From assembly GCA_008638375.1 (NCBI GenBank), contig CM018033.1, positions 13,619,763 through 13,683,762 of the forward strand: a stretch of DNA of 64,000 nt. The letters run 5' to 3'. A program made the position numbers and the translations under genes. Each line of letters begins with the position of its first letter. The stretch's first letter is position 1. This DNA comes from Nyssa sinensis (taxonomy: Eukaryota; Streptophyta; Magnoliopsida; Cornales; Nyssaceae). Below are positions 23,501 to 37,300 of the stretch, in pieces. The notes under the pieces are model-generated. The model saw only the letters and a list, made by a program, of their open reading frames with translations. It searched no databases and was not told the DNA's origin.

Positions 23501-26500
23501 AATGTGTATTAGAATGCTCATTGAAAATGTTGGAAATAAAATTTAGATTTTCAAGTTGTGATCTAATTGATTAGAAATTCGTTAGGACTTCAAATGTGTG
23601 GTTTTTTGAAAGGTTGCTAAGCATAAAACAGTGTTAGAAATTTGTATACATGAAAGTGATCCAAAATAATTGAGTTTGAATCATAAAGATGGAAATTTTC
23701 TTGGTGAAAACTGAACTTCTGGTTGGGAAGAACCGGTCAACCGGTCCCAAGAGGGGCCATGAGATCTAAGAAAATAGGGCAACCGGTTTACCAGTGACCT
23801 ACAAGCGGTCTACCGGTGACCTACAAGCGGTCTTCCGGTCAGCCCATTTCCTGCTGCTTTAGGTCAACTTCGAAAATTTACAACTAATTCATTTTAAATC
23901 CGATTGAGGTGAAATTTGTGCTTAAATTGAAGCTCTTGAAGTGTACTTTAATTTAAAAATGGTTTCAACTTCAAATCCCATCTAGAAAATATTTATGAAT
24001 TTTACAAGGAGAAGAGGTCAAGATTTGCTTTTTGGAAACATGACATAATGGCGGCTGGTTTCGCAAGGCCATAACTAACTCGTTTAAAAACCAAATTTAG
24101 CAAATCTTGTCTCTAAATGGAGGCTCTTGGAGTCCAGTTTTATTTAAAATGTGTCTCAATTCAAGACTTCAAATTGTTTGGGAGTTATGGTCTTGAGAAG
24201 TTGGGATGGTTAAGGGGGAACTTTTGAAAAATCTCCGATTGGTTTATATACTTGGGAAAATTCTAATGAAACTAAAGACAAGTATGATGTATTGAGCGAG
24301 GTTAAAGTCTAATGAAATGATTAATGGGTTCACTCTTAGGGCTTTGGGGCTTGGGTCGTGACATTAGTAGCTTGAGGAGGGATAAAGAAATGGGATATTA
24401 TATATCCCTTTTTTAGCTTCTATGGCATTCTTAGAGTGGCTGGTTGTTTGATTTTTACTATGAAAAACTTGTAAATCTCGATAATTTTGCTTCCTTATTT
24501 TGCTTCTGAACGTGTTATAGATGAAGCATAATGAATTTGCATGCAAATTAAAGGACATAAAGTGAAAGAGTTTCTTTATCGACTATATAATCATTCATTA
24601 TATTACCATAATATTTTTTTCCTGTTGATAGGATGGCGATGAGCTGACTGGTCTACATTGCTTTCGTCACCTTCAGGATCATGTAGCAGCTTCAATAGAT
24701 TCCATAAACAGGTTAGTCTCTTCAATAGTGGTGACATTTAATTTTCCTTTCGTAATTCTATGCAATTATATTTGTTGATTTGAATTCATGTGTACTCTAT
24801 TCCTCTCCCCCCTCCTTGCATGAGTTTTGCCTTCCCCATTTTATTGGGAAACAAAGCTGAGTAGTTTTATTAGTCATGAACAGAATTTTGCATTTAAGGT
24901 ATTGAGCTTATGGGCATTTGAGAGAGAATCTCGTGGAGGAATTGGGTGACTTGGTATATCACATTTTGTAGGGTACTGCACGATTGGGAGGTGGGAGCGA
25001 TGGAGGAGATGGTAGAAACTCTGTATACAGTAAATAAATCAAGCGAAGGGGAGGATAAAAAATGGCAGGCCACTTTGAAGTTTAGAGTTTGAGTTTGACA
25101 CTTTGTTTTGTAGGAGGAGGTAATAGTGGAAGGAAGGGAGAGTAGTAGTGATGGAAGGGGTTTTCTTATGGAAAGGAAGTTTCTTTCTTCCTTTTTGTTT
25201 AGTTGAATAGGAAGGATTGAAGGAAAGCGGGAAAGTGGTGGTTTGTGATTCTATCTTTATAAGCTTAGTCCTTAAATATTGAAAGGAGAGTGTGATGAGA
25301 AAGGAAAAATTGGAAGAAAGGAGGAGGATTCCTTTCCCTTATCCTTTACTCCCACTCTTGGGAGAAATGCCTAGAGGGATTGGGTCCCCTTTCCTCTCTT
25401 CCTTTCCTTTTTCCCTTCTATTTATCAACCTCATCCACAAATTTCTTTAGAAGCTTGAGAGGCGTAGGGCAGGAGATCCACTCTCACCAATTCTCTTTGT
25501 TATTTTCATGGAGGCTGAGTAGGATGTTGTCTAAAGCTATAGCAGAAGGTCTAATGCAAGGGTTTGGGTTAGGGAATATAATAGAGAATAGGCAGTCTTC
25601 CATGATTGAGAGGTGGAGGAGGCGATACGGTTATTGGAGCTTCTTCAGAATTTTAACCCAGAGTTGATGCGGCTGACTCTCTCATCTGATCAAGGAATAA
25701 TAGCAAGGGATTCATGGTGCAATCTTATTACAAGGAGTTGGCTGGAAAAGGCGTGTGACACTGAAGCCCCACTGAAGGTAGCATTTTTTGTGTGGTCACT
25801 GAAATTTTTTTTTTTTTTTGTTTTGGGGGGGGGGGGGGGGGGGGGGGGGGAATTATGACAATGGATAATACATGGAAGGGGAGTTTCAAATTAGCTAATA
25901 CATATAGCATGTGCAAAGTTGAGGATGAGAATATACATTTATTCCTCCATTGCTCTTATGCGAGAGATGTATGGAATTTTCTGTTTTCACCATATAGGTG
26001 TACTTGGGTCATGCCGACATCGGTGTTGGATTTCCTTAATGGATGGGAGAGTGAGGAAGGTGTGGAGGCTAGCTCCGCTTTTCTCTTTTGGTGCTTGTGG
26101 CAAGAAAGGAATCAATGCCATTAACCATACACATCTGGTCTCTTTTTTAATGAAAGATTGTTGGATCATGACAGTCCATAAGAGTCGTTTGCAGTTTAAA
26201 AAATGAACGTGATAGGCTCTGAAAACTTGCATGATTCATGTAGCATCATGAATAATGTGTCTTCTTGAGGAGAAAAAGAACAAGATTTTACCCGAAAGGA
26301 GATTCTTGGAGATGATTCTGCCAAAATGGGTATTTCCAAAAAAGATTTAACCATTTGAAAAATAGAATTGCATCAATCAAATATGGCTTTGAATCCGACG
26401 GTAAAGTAATAGATTATTTGTCCTATTCGGATGAGGTTGGTGTTTGGAATTCATGTGTTGTAGAGAAATTTCCATGATTGGGAAATGGAGGAGGTGGTGA

Positions 26501-28270
26501 GTTTACTGGGTTTTCTTAACCAATGCAAGCCTAGAAAGAGTGTTCGAGATGTGATTTTTTTGGAGGAAGGGTGGCAGCAAAATGTTTACATTAAAATCCT
26601 ATTATAAGGATTTGGTTAGGAAGGGTGATAGGAAGTTTCCATGGAAAGTTGTGTACAAAATCCCTAATTAAGGCTGCCTTTATTATATGGTCCCTAGCAT
26701 GGAATGCAATTTTAACTACATAATCTCAAGAGGAGTTGTTTAGCTTGGTGGGGAGATGCAATTTGTGCTTCAAGCAGGATGAATCTTTTTTTTTGATCGG
26801 TATCTAGGAGGATGAATCTACAAGCCACCTCTTCCTCCATTGCTTGTGATGGAGTATGGAGTTTAATCTTCTCCTTGTTTGGTTGTTGTTGGGTAATGCT
26901 GTTCGCAGTAATGGCCATTTTTGAAAGGTTGGACTATGTGTTGTGGCAAGAAGAATGTGTGGATGGTCTGGAAAATGATTCCTTTTTGCTTGTTTTGGTG
27001 CATATGGAGGGAGAAAAATAGGCTCACTTTTAATGGGGAGTCAAATTCTCTTTGTAAATTTTAATGAGAGTTTTTTTTTTTTTTTTTAAGATTTTATACT
27101 TTTGGGTTTTGGAGGCATATCCCTTGTATGATGTAATTTTGTAAATCTTTTGGACAACATGAGGCTCTAATTTTGTCGAGCCTCTTTTTTGTCCCATTAA
27201 TATAGTGCATCTTTCTTGTCAAAAAAAGAGAGGAGATATTGCATCAACGAAATATTTGAGAATTGGACGTTTGAAGTATTATTGCAATATGATATAAATC
27301 TATGAAATACCACAATAGAAGGAAAACTTTGGAAAGAAATTGGTGAAACAAAATTAAACTCAAAGATGAATAAGAATGGAAACAAGATGCAAAGGTAGGT
27401 TTTGGAGAGGCCCTTGATCAAGACCACAACTAGTTATTTTCAAGAAAGTAAACTTTTGATTTATAATTATAGATAGAATGGTTTGTTCAAGGATATGATA
27501 TTGAAGATGATGAGGCAGGTTTAGTGGTTTGAGGGTAAAAATAATGGGGGAAATGGGCACCTATCAAAAAAAATAAAATAATAATAATGGGGGAAATGGG
27601 CGATTGGTTTTTGGGTTCTGGGGAGAAAATCTGAAAGGAAATTATTTTTTCCTTTGACGTGTTTAACATCAAATTTTCATTGGGAAAATCAGTTTGCCCA
27701 AGAAGAGCTTCATCAGTATTGGTTGGAAGCGTCGAATCAATTGCGTGATTTTAGACTCATGTCATCTGGTAATGAAGTGTAGCTGCACAGGTAGTTGTTA
27801 CGTGGGAAGTACCAATAATTTGCAGCTGAATTTTGAGAGCAGAGAGGAGATGCGAATCATTGAGGGCCATATTGAAATTTGAAAAAAAGGTGAGCATGAT
27901 AGTGCCATCATTCAAAGTGGTCTCGACAACAGCTATGCATTATGTCGATATTCAAGAAATCTAGTATCTAGAAAGTAGAAACACAATTCTTGAAACCAGT
28001 GGTAACCCTTTTCTGCTACAGAAAGTAAGTGGTGGGGAACAGGAAGGAGGAAATTGCTTTATTTTGGAACTTTATTGATTTAGGTGGCGTATGGTAACAT
28101 TTTCTATTTTCTGTTTTCAGTTTTGGAAAATGAAAACTTGTTTTTGTTTATTTTTTATAAAAACAAAAACAGAAAACACATTTGGTATAACAACATTATT
28201 ATTATTTTTTAAAATCAAAATAAGAACAAGAAATGTGTTTGACAATCAAAGCAGCGCCAAACCTAAATTT

Positions 28271-28302
<32 letters not shown>

Positions 28303-31300
28303 CATACATATTCTCAGAATACATTCCCAATGCAAAATCATGAAAAACAGAATTCTAGTAAAGAAAGTATGAAATTCAATCTTAGATTAATGGTTAAAAA
28401 TTTATTCAATTTTAAAAATTGCCTAATATTCATTTCTTATGCATCTGCAGTTTTTCTTTAGTCTGTACATACAAGTATATATGAGTTGGGACAATGATTG
28501 TTAATTTTTATATTAAACAATTTTATTTAAAGAGAGATGGGGATGATGCAGCAGAAGAATAGATTTAATTCAATATTCAACATTCTTTGCAAGAACTCGA
28601 GTAATGACGCCTTGTACATTGAAGACATCATCAACGAACTTGAATTGACATAGTCAATTGTCGAAGAATTCATACAGTGTATTGGGTTTTTGTTTTGATT
28701 CACATTTGATATTTCGAACTGAAGCCACAAAGTGATGTAAGTCGCAACAAGATGAAATGCGTGAACTTGAGATGTGTGGGCCTATGCTTATAGGACTCTA
28801 ACGTGTTTATCCAAAAACGGTTGGAGAGAATTAATAATTTTATACAAGGGTATAAAAGGTGATAAATCGTGAAAGCTTGTAACTAATGGGAGTCGATAGC
28901 CAAATCTCATAAAGATTAGAGCCACCCCTTACTCTCACTTTTGGTTTCCGTTTTCAAATTTTTTGAGAACTACTTTTTTTTTTTTTTTTTTCCCATTGTT
29001 TTTAGCCTAAATTTGAAAACATTTTCAAAAAAATAAAAACAGAAACAGATAAACAAACACGTTTTTTGCCCGTTTTTAAAAAGTGAAAACAAAAACAAAA
29101 AACAAAAAACAAAACAACGACAACATTATCAAACGAGCCCTGTTTTCATATATTAGGATTTGATTTAGTTTCCACATTTTCGTTTGCCTATATAAAGCTT
29201 CTTGGTGTAATGGAAATTTGATAGGGGCAAGCTTCTTGGAATATACACACTTTGAATGAATTAAATTTGATAAATATTGAAGCTTGCCCCTTTCTCTCTC
29301 ATTCCAGTTCTTCTCTTTCTCCTTCGGATTCATCTCTTGTCTCTTTCTTTCTTGTAATCCCTTTTCTTTCTACTGGTTCTGCATCAAGCGGTATCATAGG
29401 CCAAATTTGATTCCATCACCACTGTTCACTGTTTATTGCATAATAAAAAACCAACCGCGCTGTTATTGTTCATAATATCAATAGCAGTTGCCGTAACCAT
29501 GCCATCATCAACACCCATCACCACACCGTCATTGAGAACTGTCACCACCATGCAACAGGTCGATTTTCCATCGTCAACCATCATCCTGTCTTGACAGAGT
29601 TCTGCCATCATCGTCCTCTCAGCCTTCATGGTGACTTGTGTTTTATCATTGTTATTGTTCATAATATCAATAGCTGGTGCCGGAACCACGCCATCATCCA
29701 CAGCCATCATCACGCTGTCATTGAGAACTGTCACCACCATGCAACAGGTCAATTTCCCATTGTTGACCATCATCTCATCGTGACGGAGTTCTACCATCGT
29801 GAAACGATGCACATCGTCCTCTTGGCCTTCACGGTAACTTCATCGCCATCTGCTGTGTTTTATCAGCGCAGTCTCCCATCACCATCATCTTCATTGCCTA
29901 TAGTCGCTGCCACCACAGATCGTATCCACAGCCCAATCGTCATCACAGAGTTTCTGCGAGAACAACCACAACCCATAATTGCCGCGGCTTGTGTTCTTGA
30001 CTTATTGTACAGTCTCTTCATCCTAGTGCTATTCTTCGATCAGCCATGGATTCTGTGAAGGGGCGCGTCAACTTCCTGTATCTTCCCCATGAGATTTTTG
30101 CTGCCACCTTCCCGTATCTCCCCAACGAGTTTTTTGCTGCTGCCACAATAGCCTCCTCCAGAAATGCCACTCCCCATAAACCCGCTTGTCTCCATTAACC
30201 TTGGCCAGGCCCTTTCACAATTCATAATCCTCAAATCCATCTAACCAAGCCCATTAACACCCCCAACCCCCTGGCAAAAAAAGAAAAAAGAAGCCCAACT
30301 TAACCCAGACCTGATTGCGCAGTCAACCATTACCCAAACCCAACTAATGTAACCAAGCCCAAAACCTTATTCAGGTTTTTTTTTTTTCTGTTCCTTATTC
30401 GGACTCTTTCTGTTCTTCCACTAAAGTACCATTGTGAATCACAACTTAGGTTTGCTCTTGAAGGAGTTTAAATGAAACCATACCTATTCTTGACGCGGGA
30501 TGCAGCCTGACCTATTCAATTTTACTTTACCTAGATCTGATCTTAATGCACCTCCAATTGGACCTGTCTTCAACCTAACAGATTTTTCCAGACCCAGCCC
30601 ATGTTCTGAGCCAATTTACCTTCGCCCAACCTAAAATCATCCAACCTACAAATGTAGCACATGTAATCAGACCTAAGTACCTAACCCAAGAGCCCAACTC
30701 GATCCCTCGTCATTCACATACCATCATCACCATTCGTTCACAACTTCTGTTCGTTAACAATCATTGCAAATTTGAAATCCACATAAACGCACATCAACCC
30801 GTCAAAGAGTAACACACAATCCGAAGTCCACTGTACATCATCTTGTGCAAGTGATCGCGAGATGCAGCCACAAGGGGAACATCAAAACCCTAGATTGTGT
30901 TGGGGAAGAAGCAGCTGAAATTCCCAGATTCAAGTCACTGTTGATACTGTACCCGTCTAACACTGGTTCTCCATTGCTGGCACCTTTGAGTCCTACCTCT
31001 GTTGCTTGCAATATCCACAGTCCTCAACCACCAGAGCATCTCAGCTTAAACTTTCGTGACCAACACCATCACTGGGATCTCTCCATAGCTGGAAATTTGT
31101 CATCGAGTTCCAGGTTGCGATCACAGCCATCAATTGTGAACACCATCCATTACTCACTTACTTCTCTCACTGTCGGATGTTGCTATCCTAGCTGCGATCC
31201 AAACTTGCAGCCCTTGCGATCTGGAGATATTAGCTGCAAAGAGTTTCGGAACGAAGCCCTCAAACTTTCGGGAAGGTGAAGGAAATAAAAACAAGACCTT

Positions 31301-34300
31301 GTCCAGTCCGTATAACCTGGCTCAATTCATTTTATTTTATCCAAGCCCAAAACTCATTAATCCAGGGCCCAATCCCAGGTCCTTCTCTTCGCCCACCAGC
31401 CTGATCCAAATGCTTTGTTTAATTAGCCCAACTCATTGATCCAAGTAGTTTAAATAAATTTAAAAGTCTCAGACCAGTCCATGTCCAATGGTACTGATCC
31501 CAACCAGCCCGTGCGCATTAACCTAAGAACCAGCCTAGTGCTTGAGCCCATAGCCAAACCTATTCGACCAACTTACCTCATTCCATTTGACCGAAACCCA
31601 GAAACTACCATATAAACATCAATGTCTATTTTTTCAAAGAAGGATCTTAAGGAGGAACTCAGGGATGTTGGGAATAGGCTCCTTATTCCTCCACTTCCAT
31701 TGCTAAACTCCCGAATCTTCTCAATAAAGTGATGCTTGTCTTGTCCAAGTTAGAACAGGGAACATCGAGATCAATGCAATTTGCTTTTCTACCCTCTATG
31801 AAGGCACTGGTTTCTAATAAATTATTGTGGCATTTGGATGTGGATGTGCAAGTTTCAGTTATCTCTTGAATCAGTGAGATTACGAATATGAGCGCCAAAT
31901 CCACCTTACAATGATGAACAAATGAAGGTAATTTTTCAGTTGATTGTAATGGCTTTAGAGAAACTGTCTCATATTTCTAGTGACTGTTTCTTGATAATGT
32001 TGCGAAGGTCAGGTCTTGCTTGGTGTGTTGGACCTGGAGTGTGATGAATTGATTGTGGAGATGTTTAAACTTTTCTTAAGTAGCATTTGTTCCAACCACC
32101 CCCATGCAGTATTCTCGAACATGGAGACCGTTATAACCTTGATCTTGGAGGAAAGTGATGAAATATCAATGGACCTTCTCTGTCTTCTTTTAACTAGTAT
32201 TAAATGGGTAACTCAAAATGCTGCCTCTCTTTCTTGGAAGTTGGAAGAGAGGGTGATAGAAATTGTGCTAGTAAATTCAAGCCTTTACTCCAAGAAGCAT
32301 TGCAATCCAGGGGCAGTGTTTTCAATAAATATGCTGAAGTATTCACTCAAATATTATAGGATGGATCTGGAGCATAATGTTCAATGTCTGAAGTGCTTGC
32401 ACCTGATATCGTTACTCTTTGGGGAAATTGGTCCTTTTTGTGGATGGATTGTCCAAGTGAGCTCAAGTTGAGGAGAATATTTCAGAGTCTGGACTCAAAA
32501 TGCTTCCTCTCTTTCTTGGAAGTTGGAAGAGGGGTGATAGAAAATTGTGCTAGTAAATTCAAGCCTTTACTCCAAGAAGCATTGCAATCCAGGGGTAGTG
32601 CTTTCAATAAATATGCTGAAGTAGTCACTCAAATATTATAGGATGAATCTGGAGCATAATGTTCAATGTCTGAAGTGCTTGCACCTGATATCGTTACTCT
32701 TTGGGGAAACTGGTCCTTTTTGTGGATGGATTGTCCAAGTGAGCTCAAGTTGAGGAGAATATTTCACAGTCTGCAATTCTCTTTGAAAAAGGAAGGGGTT
32801 TTTGAAATGCATTGTGGTGTGGATTATGTTGAAGAATTGGTTTGGTGGCTAGTGGACCAAACTTTTTATGAAGTCAATATTTATATTTTTGACCCTTTAA
32901 GAAAGAAAATCTTGTTAGATCTTGGGCAAGAAATTGATTATCTGAATCTTGATGTTTTATTTGAGATGTCACATAAGAAGAAAGCAAATGTTGTGGAAGA
33001 GTCTTCAATAAATCATGAAAGAGCTGATGCTTTGACTTGTAACTTGCCCAAGTTGAATTCTTTTCAGTCGGGGAGAATGGTGTTCATGATCCCGGGGGAA
33101 ATTTCTTTATTTTGGAACTTTATTGATTTAGTTTTCATACATTAGGATTTGATTTAGTTTCCACATTTTGGTTTGCCTATATAAAGGCTCTCGGTGTAAT
33201 GGAATAGACAGAGTTTGAATGAATTAAATTTGATAAATATTGTAGCTTGCCCCTACTCTCTCTCATTCTAGTTCTTCTCTTTCTCCTTGGATTCATCTTT
33301 TCTCTATTTCTTTACCCTCTTCCCTTTTTCTCTCTACTGGTTTTGCATGAGTAAGAGCTAGCTGAATTTCCCAGAAGGGCTTCGTGAACCCATTATGTCT
33401 CAGTGCACTTGTGAAGCTTTCTGTGTTAGTAAAATAGCAGAACAAGTTTGAGGGGTAAAATAGAAGGATTTTTGTAGAGGGAGAATCCCTTTGTAGATGT
33501 AAAGATACTCCATGCTTCCCATTTTAAGAGACCCTTTTAGAAATAAGGCGACATGCATTTAATGCTTTCACGCTTGAGTGGAAAGTATAATTTACAAAAC
33601 TAACCTTGTTTCACATTCAAGGGCATTTCTACCCATGGGCTAGGGTTGGCTATAGCCGCCCCTAACTTTAAAAAAAAAAAATAATTTTGTGTGTAATATT
33701 TTTCACCCATATAAACCTAGCCCACCCCAAGTTTTGGCCCAACCTTAATTTTAACTAGACCCAACCAAACCATTATTAACAATCCCTTATTTCCAAAAGC
33801 CTGGAACAAAATTTGCAAAACTTAGAACGCAATAAGTTTTGGCCCAATGATTCTATTTCTAACTAAAACCAACCCAACATTAATTTTTTTCATGGGCTTT
33901 GATATTTTCTTGCTAACATTATCTCTTTTAAGTTTTGTTTGATTACGAAGAAAATTTAAGAAGAAGAAAAGAAAATAGAAACTTATTATTATTTTTCCTT
34001 AAAACTCTCCCTATTATTCTTCATCTTTGAGAAAAAAATGTTGTATGTAAAATCCTCCCCCCCCCCCCCCAGGCACCTTCAACATCGTTCTCTTTGAGGA
34101 AAAAAAGATTTACTCCTAAAATTTTCTCCTTATCATCTTTCAAGAGAGAAAAAAATAAAAATACATATAAAAATTTTTCAATTTGAAAAAAAATAAAATC
34201 TCTCCAAAAAAAATTCTACCCCCCCCCCCCAACCCTAATTTTTATTCCTTGGTTCAACCCTTGTTCACATTAGTTACTACAAGGTATCAAATTGGTAGAA

Positions 34301-37300
34301 AAGGGTAATTAGGACATTTTGTAGTACTTTATTTTTGGATATCAAGAAAAGGAACAAGGAATTCTTAAATTGGGGTGGAGGGAGCAGCTAGTTGAAATTG
34401 CTATACCTTTGGGTTCAAGAATCATACCTTTTTTTTTTGGTAAGTTCCTTGACAGAATTTTTGGGAGAATTGGGACATTGATTGATTTTTGCGAGTCCCC
34501 TCCTGTTTTGTAAATAGGTTTGCCCTTGTGACATTCCAGTACATATTTACTTAATTTTTTTGATAAGTCAATACATATTTACTTATAAAAAAGGACAATG
34601 AATCCTATTATAAGAACGTGGAAATTGTTATGTTTGATTATTTATTAAGAAGTTTGATTACTTATTAAGAAGAGGTCAAGTTCTCCGGATGATATCTCTG
34701 GCCACTTCAACCTTTGGGGTTGAATGAGTTGGGAAAGAGACTTGGGTAATATCCCCAAGTTCCTAGTTTCAACTCCCAATCAAAGGGCCACACACCTATC
34801 CTAAAAAAGAGGTATCTCTTGCCACTTCAAAGGGAGAGGTGCATGGTTCAACTCTTAATTGGGACATGGTTGTGTTTGTATTACATATAAAAAATGTGCA
34901 AGGAGATGGGTCATAGTGAATCATCATCTTGTTTACTATAAAATGGTGGAGATCTGTTGCTTGCTTCGTTTGGAGTGACACGGGTGTTCTCCTTGTCAGG
35001 TGCATAGGAAGGCGTGGACGGCAATGCCTTAGGCTTCTTCTTTTTCTTTTTTTATTTGATAGGTAATTCTATTAGGCCTCTTTTATCATCGTGAAGTTTG
35101 TGATTCTTTCCTCCCAACAAGCTTGGTTCTAGTTTCTGTCAGAAAGTCCTTAGCTGTAATTAGGAATAGTTGTAGTCTGTATCGCTGTTGTTTAACTTGT
35201 TAAAAAATAGGGTTCTGTTCATATTTGTCTATTGTATTCATTTTTTTTGCCTGGAGTTTCCTATAATTTGTCCATCTGTACAAGGGTTTTGTTTAAGAAG
35301 CTATTTGGGCATTTGGAGTTTATTTTATTTGTCTATTTGAGTATTGTAGGGGATCTGAGGAGTGTTTTAAGACTAAAAGACTTCAAATTATTCTCATTCA
35401 AGTTTTTTTATAATTAATGTTATTCCATTTTTTCCTTTTCTTTTAAAGAGTTAAAATTGATTCTTTTGAACTGTTTTGCATTGTTTGGAGTGGCCTGAAC
35501 TTGCCTCATTAGGCCTAAATTTAAGGTGATAGATGTGATGTTTGCCTTTGTTTAGCCTGAGGTTCAGCTATGTGCAAAAGTGACATCTGCATTTTATTTT
35601 TATTTATATTCCAGAAAACACATGCACATAAATGAGCTGAGGTTTTAGGTGAGATCTTTCTTAAAGTTGTTGAGCTGGTTGTGCCTTCATCTTTGGTTTA
35701 AACCCCATGCTTATTGTAGTTCTAATCCTGTTGTTTCTAACTTTGTTATGTTACACTTCATCCAGCTTCTATTTTAGTTATTGACTGTGGACTTTTCCTG
35801 TGTCAATTCTTCTGTAAGACAAAGTAATAGCGATCAATTTTTTTAAGCATGTCTTTAAATGATAATAAATGATATTGTAAATATATTTTGACTTATCGAA
35901 TTCATTCTTGTAGCATTCTTTCAGCAGAATTTATGCATGCATCTATACATGATGCTGGAGATTTGGATGGAATAATATTATTGAAAGCAAAAGCGAGGGC
36001 GGCCATACCCACAAATGGGAATGATGATGAAGTAAGCATGATTACGCATGCCTTTTTTTCTTCCTTTTTTTTAAAAATTATTTTGGTGTGGACTTGTCAA
36101 AAAAAATATTTTGGTGTAGTTGAATAACCTTCAGTTTGCTCAAGTTATGCAATTTTCCGGATTAATGGCTTTCCCCCCGAGCGTGGAATTATCATTTCTT
36201 CTGATCCTCTTTATCTCTGGCACTGTCAGTTACTGGTCAACTGCTGGAGGGGATGACAACATTGCTTTTGATAGAACTAGAAAGTTTTCATGTGAGAAAC
36301 TTACTGGCTGGATAAATTCTTATCTGATTGTCAAGTGTGTAGAAATATAAACAAATTTGTAGCTTAGAAAGAAATATAAGATCAGGCCAATATGGTCACC
36401 CATTATTGTTTTTATTGTTTACATTTTCTTTGTCCTGATAAATTTTTTTTTGGAAGTTACAGTATAAAAGTTCCGATCAATTGCTGAATTCTGTTTGGTG
36501 GATTGAATTAAGAAGCCAGAATAAAATTTAATGTTCGTTTTAAGCCCCCCTCTGTCTAACATTTTTATTTTTGTTTTTATTTATTGTGAGACGGGAAAAT
36601 CTCACCACAGTATGTGACTCCAAATAGTTGGAAGCCAAGGTTTTGCGAGTTGGATCAAGTCTAGTAGTTCACGGTGAAGCCAGACATTGAATGTGAACTT
36701 CTGATGAGGTTGTTAGATGTCTAAAGTAGGGTGCTCAATGCTCAATAAAAATTTGTTGTAACCTGACCTTGAGGATCAATTTGAATAATTTTTTTTTAAT
36801 TGATTCAATTCCATCTTAGTTCAATTATTGTTGAATACTTTCTTAATCTAGTTTGAATTATCTTCAAAATAAAGTACGATATTAAAGCTCAAATAATATT
36901 ATCTGTGCTAGAATGACTGTAACTTGAAATGTGAAGCTAACTTAACTAATGAATAAAAGTAATAGTGTTGCAAGTAAACTAATAACAAAAGTTCAAATAA
37001 TATTATCTTTGGTAGTATGACTGTAACTTGAAATGTGAAGCTAAATTAACTAATGAATGTAAGTATTAGTGCTGAAAGTAAACTAATAACAACTTAAGAC
37101 AGTTATAAGTACTCAAATGGCTCCCTGTGAGAACTACAGGTTAGTAATAAACTCCTCTGTAACTTCCTTGCAGAGAGCTCACTCTTGTGCTTGGATACCT
37201 GTAAAAGAACCACCAACCAATGCAATGATACGTCTCTTTTTATGCTGGGGATCAACATTTTTAGGTGTGTGCTTTGATAAGGAGAGAAACATCCAAAGGC

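Larger units (their letters stand above)
28030..33350 (+). mobile_element. Complete non-autonomous LTR retrotransposon carrying a captured PDS5 fragment
   Basis: Two direct LTRs (28030-29386 including a nested 1.06 kb insertion; 33078-33350) start TGGTG and end GCATCA or GCATGA. Flanks are identical 5-bp repeats GTAAG (28025-28029 and 33351-33355). Just inside the 5' LTR, CGGTATCATAGGC (29389-29401) is close to TGGTATCAGAGC, the primer-binding site complementary to initiator tRNA-Met. GGGGAGAA directly before the 3' LTR is a polypurine tract. No gag or pol is readable in the 3.7 kb interior, so it must have moved with enzymes from another element. The interior instead holds repeats and an intronless fragment of a host cohesin gene. 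Confidence 0.85.

Noticed and set aside
29426..30058. His/Val-rich frames in the LTR element as proteins
   Set aside because: Present on both strands over the same CATCAYC-rich tandem repeat, so the open frames are a by-product of repeat composition.
32016..32471. PDS5-like frame as a working gene
   Set aside because: It lies inside an LTR element, has frameshifts before it and a tandem duplication after it, and lacks most of PDS5.
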